From: Azospirillum brasilense
Lineage (GTDB): Bacteria; Pseudomonadota; Alphaproteobacteria; Azospirillales; Azospirillaceae
Length of the DNA stretch: 64,000 nt
Assembly: GCF_022023855.1 (NCBI RefSeq)
Contig: NZ_CP059450.1
Coordinates: 1,376,001-1,440,000, forward strand
Reading direction: 5' to 3'
Shown here: one piece after another, positions 41,345 through 52,109 of the stretch
Layout of the letters: each line of letters starts with the position of its first letter
Position numbering within the stretch: the stretch's first letter is position 1
Notes under the pieces: model-generated
What the model was told of the DNA's origin: nothing
The model's input: the letters and a program-made list of their open reading frames with translations, nothing else
Database searches by the model: none
Program-made: the position numbers and the translations under genes

Positions 41345-42322
41345 TCACAGCCGGCTTTCGATCCAGTCGGCGAGGCGGTAGGCGTCGAAATGAAACTCCT
41401 CCGTCCCCAGGAAGGGCGCCACGGTGCGGTGGGCGCAATAGGCGTCGTAATCACCGTCCACCGCCAGGATGTGCTCCACCGCCTCCTCGTCCGTGGCGAA
41501 GCGCGACACGTCGATGAAGCTGCCGGCCGCCACCTCCTGCTCCAGGTCGGGATCGCCCCAATAGAGCGGCACCGCCCCGGCCTGGAAGACGTCCAAAATC
41601 TTCTCCGTCAGATAGCCGGGGTGGCTGGTGTTCTCGAAGGCGAAGGCGAAGCGGTAGCGTTCGAAGACGCGGATCTTGGCCAGCCAGCCCATCTTGACGA
41701 CGCTGCCGGTGTTGTTCAGGTGCCAGCCCACCGAATCGACGCGCCGCCGCCCGTCCAGCGCCGGGAAGAAGCGGTTGCGGCGCTCCCCGTTCGGGTTCTT
41801 GTAGAGGAAGGCGCAGAAGCCGCGCTCCGCGAAGGCCGCCCGCGTCGGCGGCACCGGCGGCAGGACCGGCGAGCAGAAATGCGGCACCGCCCCCTCCCGC
41901 ATGTGCTCGTAGGCGTGCATGACGTAGAGCGGCAGGCGGTAATGGCGCGGGTCGTCGAGGCGGTCGAAGGACACCGCCATGTCGAAGCCATCCAGCGGCG
42001 GACGGACGTTCTCCCCGGTGAAGAACAGGGTGCGCCGGCTGCGCGCCGCGCGGTGCCGCCCGCCGAAGACCGACACGATGGCGAGGTCGCTGTCGTCCTC
42101 GACCACCGACAGGTCGAAGCGGCTGGACAGGATCTCGATGAAGAAATTCGTGCCCGTGTCGAACTCCGGCCAGAAGTCGTGGAAGGCCAGCTTCAGCCGG
42201 GGCCGACCGCCGCGCCGCCCGCGGTACGGGCCATGCAGCAGGAAACGGTCGAGCCGCTCCGGATCGCCGCCGGGCTTCGCCAGGAAGTCCTCAAGAAACG
42301 CGCTGGTCCGCTGATCGAGCAT
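41345..42322 (-). CDS. Alpha-1,3-fucosyltransferase-like protein (GT10)
   Basis: A 325-residue protein starting MLDQRTSAFLEDFLAKPGGD. The signature YRFAFAFENTSHPGYLTEKI followed by LDVFQAGAVPLYWGDP is the GDP-fucose binding alpha3-FucT motif of family GT10. Upstream FTGENVRPPLDGFDMAVSFD also fits the family. It would move fucose from GDP-fucose to a GlcNAc-containing glycan in the cytoplasm. It is the first gene of the four-gene operon and lies 19 bp before the interrupted transferase. The start has only a weak ribosome site. Confidence 0.87.
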   Translation of the reverse strand: MLDQRTSAFLEDFLAKPGGDPERLDRFLLHGPYRGRRGGRPRLKLAFHDFWPEFDTGTNFFIEILSSRFDLSVVEDDSDLAIVSVFGGRHRAARSRRTLFFTGENVRPPLDGFDMAVSFDRLDDPRHYRLPLYVMHAYEHMREGAVPHFCSPVLPPVPPTRAAFAERGFCAFLYKNPNGERRNRFFPALDGRRRVDSVGWHLNNTGSVVKMGWLAKIRVFERYRFAFAFENTSHPGYLTEKILDVFQAGAVPLYWGDPDLEQEVAAGSFIDVSRFATDEEAVEHILAVDGDYDAYCAHRTVAPFLGTEEFHFDAYRLADWIESRL

Positions 42323-42428
42323 CCCGCCATCCGTGCCGGATCGTTGCGAGACGCACGATACGGTCGCCGCAACGCGAACGCCACCCCTTCCGCGCGCCGG
42401 CGGGGCCGAGTGACGCGGCGCGGACAAC

Positions 42429-42456
42429 AAAAAACGCCCCGCGGATGACGGAGCGT
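42429..42456 (-). terminator. Terminator after tRNA-Phe
   Basis: On the minus strand ACGCTCC and GGGGCGT pair (7 bp, one G-U) and are followed by six T, about 32 bp after the tRNA 3' end. Confidence 0.75.
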
Positions 42457-42488
42457 TCGAAACACCACAACCCCACGAAGGGAAGAAG

Positions 42489-42564
42489 TGGTGCCCAGGG
42501 ACGGAGTCGAACCGCCGACACGGGGATTTTCAGTCCCCTGCTCTACCAACTGAGCTACCTGGGC
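42489..42564 (-). tRNA. tRNA-Phe (anticodon GAA)
   Basis: A 76-nt cloverleaf: acceptor GCCCAGG/CCTGGGC, D-arm GCTC/GAGC, anticodon stem GGGGA/TCCCC with loop CTGAAAA (anticodon GAA), T-arm GGCGG-TTCGACT-CCGTC, discriminator A and encoded CCA. It lies downstream of yacG on the same strand, at the end of the housekeeping block. Confidence 0.97.
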
Positions 42565-42662
42565 ACCGACGCCGCGGTGGAGACCGCGGCGCGTCGAGGC
42601 GCGCTTTGTAGGCAAATTCACCGGGCCTGTCCAGCCCTAAAATGCAGAAATCCGCCGCCCCG

Positions 42663-42848
42663 TCACTCCCGCTCGTCGGCCTCCTCGGCGTCCGGGCGGT
42701 CGGGGCTTTCGATGCGGTAGACGCCGCCCAGCCAGCGCGACAAATCCACGTCGGCGCAGCGCTTGGAGCAGAAGGGCTTGGTCTCCTCCACCGCCGGGCG
42801 GCCGCAGATCGGGCAGGCTTTTTCAACAGGCTTTTGGTTGTCGTTCAT
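42663..42848 (-). CDS. yacG: DNA gyrase inhibitor YacG
   Basis: A 61-residue zinc protein with cysteines C12, C15, C27 and C31 (CPICG and CSKRC) and the LSRWLGGVYRI segment that identifies YacG. It binds GyrB and inhibits gyrase in E. coli. The gene is 3 bp after the ribonuclease gene and just before tRNA-Phe, a conserved alphaproteobacterial order. Confidence 0.93.
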   Translation of the reverse strand: MNDNQKPVEKACPICGRPAVEETKPFCSKRCADVDLSRWLGGVYRIESPDRPDAEEADERE

Positions 42849-42851
42849 CGC

Positions 42852-44108
42852 TCAATCCTCCGCCGCGCCGGTGCGGTTGGAGTTCAGGCGGACGGTTCCC
42901 AGCAGTTCGGCCAGGGCCGTGCCGCGCCGGGCGCGGGTCATCTCCACCAGACCCAGCTTGGACAGACCATAGACCTGGGTCTGCGCCGGGTCGTCCTCCA
43001 CCGCGCGGGACAGGGCGTTCAGCAGCCGTTCGGCGTCGCCCCGGTTGCGCATGTTGACGAAATCGACGACGACGATCCCCCCGGCGTTGCGCAGGCGCAG
43101 TTGCCGGGCGATCTCCACCGCCGCCTCCAGATTGACGTCCAGCGGGTTGCCGCGTTCCCCCGCGTTGACGTCCACAACGGTCATCGCCTCGGTTCGCTCG
43201 ATGACCAGCGACCCGCCGCCGGACAGCGGCACCCGCGTACCGAGCAGTGTGTCAATCTCAGCGTCGAGATCCCGCAGGTCAAAGAGGCGCTGCCGGCTAT
43301 CGGACGGCGCGGCCAGGAGCCGGGCGTTGAACGGCTCCACCCGCTCCTCCAGGTCCGGCGCGCGGTCGGCGCACCAGTCGGCGAGGTCGCGGGCCAGAGC
43401 CGCGTCGTCCACGATGATTCGCGACGGAACGCTCGCCCCATGCTCGATCAGGGCACGGCGCGGCGCGTCGGGGCCGGTCAGCAGCAATGAGGGTCCGCCG
43501 CCCCGCTCCGCCGCGTCGCGGATCGACCGCCACGCCAGATGCAGCGCGTCCGACTCCGCGGCCAGAAGCCCGTCCGGTGCCGTAGCGGCGCCCGCCCGGA
43601 CGATCCAGCCGGCGCCGGGAGCGATGTCCTGGATGCGGCGGGCCAGCTCGGTGCGCTCCGGCCCGCTGCCCAGCCGCTTCGACACCGCCACGTCGCGCCC
43701 CAGCGGCGCGTGCACCAGGAAACGGCCCGGCAGGGTGATGTCCATGGTCAGGGACGGCCCCTTGGACCCGGTGGCGTCGGCCTTCACCTGCACCAGCACG
43801 GTCTGGCCGGTGCGCAGCAGGTTGCCGATCCGCTCGCCCTTGGCCTTGGGACGCCCCTTCGGCCCGCGGGCGTCCAGTGCGGAGAGCAGGCCCGACTTGC
43901 CGGTGCCGAGATCGACGAAGGCGCCGTCCAGCCCCGTCGCGATGCGCTCCACCCGGCCGAGGAACACATGGCCCAGCAGGGACGGACGCTCGGCATGGTC
44001 GATGTAAAGGTCGGTCAGCCGGCCGCCGGTCAGCACGGCGGCCCGCGTCAGTGGACCGTCGCGGTCGATGAGGATGTCCGATCCGGTACCGCCCGCCGGG
44101 CCGCTCAC
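42852..44108 (-). CDS. rng: Ribonuclease E/G family protein (RNase G-like)
   Basis: About 418 residues from a GTG start at 44106-44108 that overlaps the Maf stop as GTGA; the longer in-frame ATG start upstream lies inside maf and is rejected. The S1-like region (GHVFLGRVERIATGLDGAFV) and catalytic aspartates in MTVVDVNAGERG and GGIVVVDFVNMRNRGD are present, and length fits a compact RNase G without the RNase E scaffold tail. It takes part in rRNA and mRNA processing. Coupled to maf and followed by yacG. Confidence 0.9.
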   Translation of the reverse strand: MSGPAGGTGSDILIDRDGPLTRAAVLTGGRLTDLYIDHAERPSLLGHVFLGRVERIATGLDGAFVDLGTGKSGLLSALDARGPKGRPKAKGERIGNLLRTGQTVLVQVKADATGSKGPSLTMDITLPGRFLVHAPLGRDVAVSKRLGSGPERTELARRIQDIAPGAGWIVRAGAATAPDGLLAAESDALHLAWRSIRDAAERGGGPSLLLTGPDAPRRALIEHGASVPSRIIVDDAALARDLADWCADRAPDLEERVEPFNARLLAAPSDSRQRLFDLRDLDAEIDTLLGTRVPLSGGGSLVIERTEAMTVVDVNAGERGNPLDVNLEAAVEIARQLRLRNAGGIVVVDFVNMRNRGDAERLLNALSRAVEDDPAQTQVYGLSKLGLVEMTRARRGTALAELLGTVRLNSNRTGAAED

Positions 44109-44710
44109 GGCAGCGGGAACCCCGCGCCGCGCAGCAGCGCTGCCACCTCGAACAGGGGCAGCCCGACCACGTTGCTGTAGGAGCCGCCGATCCAGCGGAC
44201 ATGGGCCGCCGCCCGCCCCTGGATGGCATAGCCGCCGGCCTTGCCCTGCCATTCGCCGCAGGCGATGTAGGACTCGGTCTCCTCGTGGGACAGCGACTTG
44301 AAGGTCACGTCGGTGCGCACCAGCCGATCCGACCGGCGCACCGTTTCCCCCTCCCCCGCGGGCGACAGCAGCACGACCCCGCCGAACACCCGGTGACGCC
44401 GCCCGGACAGCAGGCCGAGGCAGGCGCGCGCCTGCTTCTCCTCCTCCGCTTTGGGCAGGATGCGGCGGCCGCAGGCGACCACCGTGTCGGCGGCCAGCAC
44501 GAAGGCGCCGGGATGGCGCGCGGCCACGGCGGCGGCCTTCTCGCCGGCCAGACGCAGCGCGTGCTGGGGCGGAAGCTCCCGCGGCAGGGGCGATTCGTCG
44601 ATGTCTGCGGGGTCGACCGCGTCGGGCACCACGCCGATCTGGCGCAACAGGTCGAGCCGGCGGGGCGAGGCGGACGCCAGCACGAGCCGGTGGGTGGTTT
44701 CGGTGCTCAT
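44105..44710 (-). CDS. maf: Maf-family nucleotide pyrophosphatase
   Basis: A 201-residue Maf/YhdE protein starting MSTETTHRLVLASASPRRLD. The ASASPRR motif, the ADTVVACGRRILPKAEEE segment and GGYAIQGRAAAHVRWIGGSY are family hallmarks. It hydrolyses non-canonical or methylated nucleoside triphosphates and is linked to septation in some bacteria. An upstream ATG at 44770 would run into the infA stop region and lacks family similarity. It lies between infA and rng. Confidence 0.93.
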   Translation of the reverse strand: MSTETTHRLVLASASPRRLDLLRQIGVVPDAVDPADIDESPLPRELPPQHALRLAGEKAAAVAARHPGAFVLAADTVVACGRRILPKAEEEKQARACLGLLSGRRHRVFGGVVLLSPAGEGETVRRSDRLVRTDVTFKSLSHEETESYIACGEWQGKAGGYAIQGRAAAHVRWIGGSYSNVVGLPLFEVAALLRGAGFPLP

Positions 44711-44757
44711 AACGCGGGGAGGATGGCCGACGGTGGAAACCGGTTCAACGCGGGAAA

Positions 44758-44779
44758 CCGGTTCAATCACTTGAACCGG
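44758..44779 (-). terminator. Hairpin spanning the infA stop codon
   Basis: On the minus strand CCGGTTCAA-GTGA-TTGAACCGG has perfect 9-bp arms with the TGA stop in the loop and TTT following. The 14-bp unit GGAAACCGGTTCAA is present twice in tandem (44735-44748 and 44753-44766), allowing alternative pairing. Possible attenuator between infA and maf. Confidence 0.5.
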
Positions 44780-44985
44780 AACGTGATCCGGCCCTTGGTC
44801 AGGTCGTAGGGCGTCATCTCGACGTTGACGCGGTCACCGGCCAGCACGCGGATGCGGTTCTTGCGCATCTTGCCGGAGGTGTGCGCCAGCACTTCATGCT
44901 CGTTGTCGAGCTTCACACGGAACATCGCGTTCGGCAGCAGCTCGACGACGGTTCCGGAGAACTCGATCAGATCTTCCTTAGCCAT
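44767..44985 (-). CDS. infA: Translation initiation factor IF-1
   Basis: A 72-residue S1/OB-fold protein: MAKEDLIEFSGTVVELLPNA at the start and RIRVLAGDRVNVEMTPYDLT near the end are essentially invariant IF-1 sequence. It binds the ribosomal A site during initiation. It precedes maf-rng-yacG and its stop codon lies inside a hairpin. Confidence 0.97.
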   Translation of the reverse strand: MAKEDLIEFSGTVVELLPNAMFRVKLDNEHEVLAHTSGKMRKNRIRVLAGDRVNVEMTPYDLTKGRITFRFK

Positions 44986-45127
44986 AGCCCCTTAAGTCCG
45001 TAACAGTTTCGAGGCAATAACTGACCTCCCGAAGCCGCCCGGTCAAGGGGGATTCCACCGGGGGCGGTGAGCCTCCGGCGTGGGGGTTGGCCAAAGCCTT
45101 CCAGATGGGACGGAAACAGCCGGCGGT

Positions 45128-46207
45128 TCAGCCGAGCGGGTCTCCGTCGCCGTTTTCATACTCCCCCGCGCCGCCCGCGTCCATGCCCGCGGTGCCGCCA
45201 AGGGCCGCCGACTGGAAAGAACTGAGCGGCGAGGGGCCGCCATCGAGCCGCAAGCGGGGTTCCGCGGCCTGCGCGATGCGCTCGAACATCTCCTTCTGGT
45301 CGGTGTCCATGCGCCGCGTCAGCCGCGCGACGGTCTCCGACGCGGTGAGTTCCCGGCCCGTGGCGCGGTCGTAGAACAGGCCCCGGTTGCTCCGCGCCGC
45401 CGCGGGCAGGAGTTCCGCGGCGGCCGCCCTGGGGGTCGACTCGGCGGCGCGGATCAGCTTGGCCGCCCCGCCCACGCCCAGCACATAGGCGATGCGGCTC
45501 TCGGTTTCCGACACCGGGCGCTTCAGCCGCTCCTCCAGCCGGTCGCGGCCCTCGGACAGGTAGCGCGCGGCCATGCCGGCGGAGAGGTCGACGTCGTGGC
45601 GCAGCGCCAGGATCTGGCGGCGCACCGCCGGGTCCTTGACCGAGGGGATGCCGTTGCGGCTTTGGATCGCGCTCGCCAGTTCTCCCTGGCCGTAGGCGGA
45701 GCCATGGCGGCGGAACAGGTCGAGCCAAGTGCGCTCCAGGAACTGGAACGGTCCGGCGGCGGAGCTGGAGCGGTTGCGGGCCGCCGGGTCCAGTCCGCTT
45801 TCCTGGGTCGCCTGGGCGAGAATGGCGGTGAAGCTGTGGCCCGACAGGCCGGCGACCTGCTGGGCCGCCAGAACCACCTGCCCGGCGGCGGGGCTGTTCG
45901 CCAGGGCGGCGCCGATCACCGTCGATTGGGTGCCTGACGCAGCAGCAGCCATCGCGGCGACCTCGGGCTTGCGGGCGGGAAACGGCACGCGGGTCCCGTC
46001 GGCAAGTTGGATCGGCGCCTCCGGCTTCGTCGCCGGCAGAGGCGGTGCCTTCTGTCCGTTGGTCAATCGCCCGCGGGGAACCGGCTGGGCATCCGCCAGC
46101 GCGCTTTGAAACGACCCGCCCGACGCGGCGCCCGTGGAGGACGGCGGCGCGGGAACATCCGGCTTGCGCTCGGGAATCGGGACGAGTGGAGGCAGCGCGA
46201 CCTTCAT
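45128..46207 (-). CDS. Lytic transglycosylase-like protein
   Basis: A 359-residue protein. The N-terminal 90 residues are proline/alanine rich and disordered, with repeated KPE/KPD turns. The centre (about 115-235) holds an SLT-like domain: AILAQATQESGLDPAARNRS with a candidate catalytic glutamate and AAGPFQFLERTWLDLFRRHG. The C-terminus is Gly/Ala rich. No clear signal peptide is visible, so export may need another route, as for some flagellar or secretion-associated muramidases. It lies between infA and a hybrid kinase, interrupting an otherwise conserved housekeeping order. Confidence 0.75.
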   Translation of the reverse strand: MKVALPPLVPIPERKPDVPAPPSSTGAASGGSFQSALADAQPVPRGRLTNGQKAPPLPATKPEAPIQLADGTRVPFPARKPEVAAMAAAASGTQSTVIGAALANSPAAGQVVLAAQQVAGLSGHSFTAILAQATQESGLDPAARNRSSSAAGPFQFLERTWLDLFRRHGSAYGQGELASAIQSRNGIPSVKDPAVRRQILALRHDVDLSAGMAARYLSEGRDRLEERLKRPVSETESRIAYVLGVGGAAKLIRAAESTPRAAAAELLPAAARSNRGLFYDRATGRELTASETVARLTRRMDTDQKEMFERIAQAAEPRLRLDGGPSPLSSFQSAALGGTAGMDAGGAGEYENGDGDPLG

Positions 46208-46317
46208 GGAACACCGGAACCGTCAGACCGGAACCGCCCTCGCGGAACCCTTCGCCGCAGCTTTAGCACAAAGGCCTTAATTTTTCTTAATCATTGGCCG
46301 GGATCGGCGCGATGGAT

Positions 46318-48621
<2,304 letters not shown>

Positions 48622-48642
48622 CAGGCGGAGAACCTCTCAAGG

Positions 48643-48654
48643 GTCTCTAGAGAC
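48643..48654. promoter_or_regulatory. Palindrome upstream of hybrid kinase
   Basis: Perfect 12-bp palindrome GTCTCTAGAGAC, 21 bp before the kinase start codon. Could be an operator; it may also be chance. Confidence 0.3.
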
Positions 48655-48756
48655 TAGGTGGAGGGGCACACGTCGTTCGATGACCCATCTCAATAGCACC
48701 TCAACCCATCCTTGAAAAAGGACTTCACATAATCCCGCCGTCAAACCGGCGGATGG

Positions 48757-49218
48757 TCACACCATCGGGCCGCGGGACAACGGAAACCGTTCCTTGATCC
48801 TGCCCAGCAACCCGTCGCGGACCTTGCGGTAGGCCTCCAGCATGGCCTCGCGGTTGCCGTCCACCAGGGTCGGGTCGAAGGTGTTCCAGAACTCCACGTC
48901 GCACGCCATGGTGCGGGTCATCTCGATGGCTCGGTGCTGCGCCTCCGGCGACAGTGACACGATCAGGTCGAAATTCGTGTCCTCCAGATCCTCGAAGCTG
49001 CGGCAGCGGTGGCGGGACAGGTCGATGCCCATCTCCTCCATCACCGCCACGGCGAAGGGATCGACCTCGTCCCCCTCGCGCACGCCGACCGAGTCGACAT
49101 AGACGCGCGTGCCATGGAAATGCCGCATGATCGCCGCCGCCATCGGCGAGCGGATCATGTTGTAGGTGCAGGCGAACAACACGCTCGTCACGGGGAGCGG
49201 TTGCAGCACCGGGGCCAT
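48757..49218 (-). CDS. Low-molecular-weight phosphotyrosine phosphatase-like protein
   Basis: A 153-residue protein with the phosphatase loop C17-TYNMI-R23-S, matching CX5R(S), and an acid segment FWNTFDPTLVDG near the C-terminus. The fold is shared by LMW-PTPs and arsenate reductases; the family-standard GN in the loop is replaced by YN. In alphaproteobacteria this gene commonly follows UPF0262 and hisD, as here. Substrate unknown. Confidence 0.85.
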   Translation of the reverse strand: MAPVLQPLPVTSVLFACTYNMIRSPMAAAIMRHFHGTRVYVDSVGVREGDEVDPFAVAVMEEMGIDLSRHRCRSFEDLEDTNFDLIVSLSPEAQHRAIEMTRTMACDVEFWNTFDPTLVDGNREAMLEAYRKVRDGLLGRIKERFPLSRGPMV

Positions 49219-49234
49219 GCGCCGCCCGACCCCG

Positions 49235-49717
49235 TCAGCCGCGGATGTGGAGGACGCAGATCAGCGTGAACAGCCGACGCGCCGTCTGGAGATCCATTTC
49301 GACCTTGCCCGCCAGCCGTTCGCGCAGCATCTCCGATCCTTCGTTGTGCAGGCCGCGGCGCCCCATGTCGATCGCCTCGATCTGTGAGGGCGTGGAGCGC
49401 TTGATCGCCTGATAGTAGCTTTCACAGATCAGGAAATAGTCCCGGACGACGGACCGGAAGCCGGTCACCGGCAGGGTGATCCTGTCCAGCGCGCTGTCGT
49501 CGTCGCGCCGCACGTCGAAGACCAGCCGGTTGTCCTCGATCGACAGATGCAGGTGGTAGGGGCCGCAATCGGCGTGGTCGCAGGGAAAGAACTCGTTGTC
49601 TTCGAGCAGGTCGAAGATGGCAACCGCGCGCTCGTGCTCCACCTCCGGCTTGCGCCGGATCACCGTCTTCTCGTCGAGCGTCACGTGGACGATGCGGCGG
49701 TTGCCCTTCGTGCTCAC
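49235..49717 (-). CDS. UPF0262 family protein
   Basis: A 160-residue protein from a GTG start at 49715-49717 that overlaps the hisD stop as GTGA, with GGGGGGAGG upstream. Segments RRIVHVTLDEKTVIRRKPEV, LHLSIEDNRLVFDVRRDDD and RDYFLICESYYQAIKRSTPS are characteristic of UPF0262, a family almost confined to alphaproteobacteria and usually beside hisD. Its function is unknown. Coupled to hisD upstream and the LMW-PTP gene downstream. Confidence 0.92.
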   Translation of the reverse strand: MSTKGNRRIVHVTLDEKTVIRRKPEVEHERAVAIFDLLEDNEFFPCDHADCGPYHLHLSIEDNRLVFDVRRDDDSALDRITLPVTGFRSVVRDYFLICESYYQAIKRSTPSQIEAIDMGRRGLHNEGSEMLRERLAGKVEMDLQTARRLFTLICVLHIRG

Positions 49718-51021
49718 CCCTGACCTCCCCCCGGCAGGCGCAGCGCCACCGACAGCGCGTGCGCGTCCAGACCCTCCGACCGGGCCAGCGTCACCGCCGC
49801 CGGGCCGATCGCCTTCACGCTGTCCGCATCGCAGGCGACGAAGGTCGTCCGCTTCATGAAATCCAGCACGTTCAGGCCGGACGAGAAGCGCGCGGAGCGC
49901 GCCGTCGGCAGGACGTGGTTCGGGCCGGCCACGTAATCGCCGATGGCCTCGGGCGTGTAGCGGCCGAGGAAGATGGCCCCGGCGTTGCGCACCTTCGCGG
50001 CCAGCGCGTCGGGGTCCTCCACCGCCAGTTCCAGATGCTCCGGCGCCAGCCGGTCGATCAGGGCCGGCGACTCGGCCAGCAGGTCGCGCACCACAATGAT
50101 GGCGCCGTGCTCCCGCCAGCTCTCCCCGGCGATGGCGGCGCGGGGCAGCGTCTCCAGATGCCGGTCCACCGCCGCCGCCACCGCATCGGCGAAAGCCGGG
50201 TCGTCGGTGATGAGGATCGACTGGGCCGAGGTGTCGTGCTCCGCCTGGGACAGCAGATCCATGGCGATCCAGGCCGGGTCGTTCCGGTTGTCGGCGACCA
50301 CCAGGATCTCCGACGGGCCGGCGATGCTGTCGATGCCCACGGTGCCGTAGACCAGCCGCTTGGCGGCGGCGACGAAGGCGTTGCCGGGGCCGACGATCTT
50401 GTCCACCGGCGCGATGGTCTCCGTGCCGTAGGCCAGCGCGGCCACGGCCTGGGCGCCGCCGATGCGGTAGATCTCGGTGATGCCGCAGCGCTTGGCGGCG
50501 GCCAGGACCAGCGGGTTGATCGCCCCGTCCGGGGTCGGCACCACCATGACGATGCGCTCCACCCCGGCGACCTTGGCCGGCAGCGCGTTCATCAGGACGG
50601 AGCTGGGGTAGGACGCCGTGCCGCCCGGCACGTAGAGGCCGGCGGCCCCGACCGCCGTCCAGCGGGCGCCCAGCCGCACGCCCTGGGCGTCGCGGTAATC
50701 GGTCACCTCCGGCACCTGGAGGCGGTGGAAGCTCTCGATGCGCTCCGCCGCGGTGTCGAGCGCGCGCAGCAGGTCGTCGCCGCATTTCCCGACCGCCGCG
50801 TCGACCTCCTCCTGGGAGATGCGCAGGGTGGCGGGGGTCAGCGTCTGGCGGTCCCAGCGGGCGGTGTAGTCGATCAGCGCCGCGTCGCCGCGCTTGCGCA
50901 CGTCGTCGATGACGCCGGCGACCAGGGCCTGCACGTCCTCGCTGGTCTCGCGCTTGGCATGGAGGAGCCCCTCGAAGCCCTTGGCGAAGCGGGGGTCCTG
51001 GGCATCAAGCCTGACGGGCAT
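49714..51021 (-). CDS. hisD: Histidinol dehydrogenase
   Basis: A 435-residue enzyme that oxidises histidinol to histidine in two NAD-dependent steps. Diagnostic segments: GLYVPGGTASYPSSVLMNAL, IYRIGGAQAVAALAYGTETI, VGIDSIAGPSEILVVAD, DLLSQAEHDTSAQSILIT (zinc region) and LAPEHLELAVEDP. Its start overlaps the hisG stop by 17 bp and its stop overlaps the UPF0262 start, so hisG-hisD-UPF0262 is one coupled unit. Confidence 0.96.
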   Translation of the reverse strand: MPVRLDAQDPRFAKGFEGLLHAKRETSEDVQALVAGVIDDVRKRGDAALIDYTARWDRQTLTPATLRISQEEVDAAVGKCGDDLLRALDTAAERIESFHRLQVPEVTDYRDAQGVRLGARWTAVGAAGLYVPGGTASYPSSVLMNALPAKVAGVERIVMVVPTPDGAINPLVLAAAKRCGITEIYRIGGAQAVAALAYGTETIAPVDKIVGPGNAFVAAAKRLVYGTVGIDSIAGPSEILVVADNRNDPAWIAMDLLSQAEHDTSAQSILITDDPAFADAVAAAVDRHLETLPRAAIAGESWREHGAIIVVRDLLAESPALIDRLAPEHLELAVEDPDALAAKVRNAGAIFLGRYTPEAIGDYVAGPNHVLPTARSARFSSGLNVLDFMKRTTFVACDADSVKAIGPAAVTLARSEGLDAHALSVALRLPGGGQG

Positions 51022-51739
51022 TCACAGCCTCCCGGAAGCGGGCGATCCAGCCGGAGATTTCCTCGGGCCGCGTCTTGAAGGCGGCCCGGTTGACGATGAG
51101 GCGGGAGGTGACGTCGGCGATGTGCTCGATCTCCACCAGACCGTTCGCCTTCAGCGTCGAGCCGGTGGACACCAGATCGACGATGCGGCGGCACAGGCCG
51201 AGGGTCGGGGCAAGTTCCATCGCGCCGTTCAGTTTCACGCACTCCGCCTGCACCCCGCGCGCCGCGAAATGCTTCCTGGTGACCTCCGGGTATTTGGTCG
51301 CGACGCGCACGTGGCTCCAACGCGACGGATCGTCGCTCTCCCCCAACTCGACCGGTTCGGCGACCGACAGGCGGCACTTTCCGATGCCGAGGTCGAGCGG
51401 CGCGTAAATTTCCGGATAGTCGAATTCCATCAGCACGTCGTTGCCGGCCACGCCCAGATGGGCGGCGCCGAAGGCGACGAAGGTCGCCACGTCGAAGGAC
51501 CGGACGCGGATGATGCTGAGATTCGGGATGTTGGTCGCAAAGCGCAGGAGCCGGCTGTCCGCGTCGTCGAACGCCGCTTCCGGCTCGATGCCGGCGTGGG
51601 CGAGCAACGGGCGCAGCTCCTTCAGGATGCGTCCCTTGGGCAGGGCCAGAACCAGCGGCTGACTGGCCGACACGTTCGACGACGCATCGGCCGGCGTGCT
51701 GGGCGCCGGCGCGCCAAGAGCACGGGTATCGGCGGGCAA
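51005..51739 (-). CDS. hisG: ATP phosphoribosyltransferase, short form
   Basis: Catalyses the first step of histidine synthesis. The core starts LVLALPKGRILKELRPLLAH and includes DVLMEFDYPEIYAPLDLGIG and the PRPP-binding DLVSTGSTLKANGLVEIEHI. There is no C-terminal regulatory domain, so this is the HisGS form that needs HisZ (not in the window). A TTG start at 51737-51739 is preferred because GAGGAG is 7 bp upstream, giving 244 residues; ATG 51781 would add 14 residues without a site. First gene of the hisG-hisD unit. Confidence 0.92.
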   Translation of the reverse strand: MPADTRALGAPAPSTPADASSNVSASQPLVLALPKGRILKELRPLLAHAGIEPEAAFDDADSRLLRFATNIPNLSIIRVRSFDVATFVAFGAAHLGVAGNDVLMEFDYPEIYAPLDLGIGKCRLSVAEPVELGESDDPSRWSHVRVATKYPEVTRKHFAARGVQAECVKLNGAMELAPTLGLCRRIVDLVSTGSTLKANGLVEIEHIADVTSRLIVNRAAFKTRPEEISGWIARFREAVNARQA

Positions 51740-52109
51740 AGAACTCTCCTCGGGCTGAACCGCTGCCCGGATATACCACATTCCGCGCCGCCGTCACGGT
51801 CTTAGGAGGCGTAGTGCGGCGCAGGGCGGCTTTGTCGGGCGCGGAAATCGGGAACTCCATCCATCGGGGCGGGGCACCCCTTCCCTATCTCCCTCCCAAA
51901 AATATTGAACCTATAATTTTTGTTATACGCGTCATTTCACATATTATTCTTCATTTTTCTCCTTGACCGAATGCCCATCGACATTGTAGATAAATCCCCG
52001 GACGCCCAAGGGGGGCGCCCCGCGGCAATTTGATCGCCAGCTTGCGCCGCGTCACCAAACGCTAAAGCGCCACGATGCCGGTCGTGGAACTCTGACAGGA
52101 GTGACCGGA
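51740..52109. other. Intergenic region between hisG and the sulfur/methionine module
   Basis: No gene recognised. It contains a conspicuous AT-rich block (about 51897-51965) that probably holds promoter elements for hisG on the minus strand, and leads into the leader-peptide gene on the plus strand. CGCT-AA-AGCG (52062 region) is a small palindrome. No convincing -35/-10 pair could be fixed by eye. Confidence 0.5.

Noticed and set aside
52040..52100. SAM-II type riboswitch upstream of the methionine module
   Set aside because: A GCTAAA string is present but the P1 hairpin and the following A/G-rich pseudoknot strand of SAM-II are not found; the Cys-rich leader peptide explains the region better.
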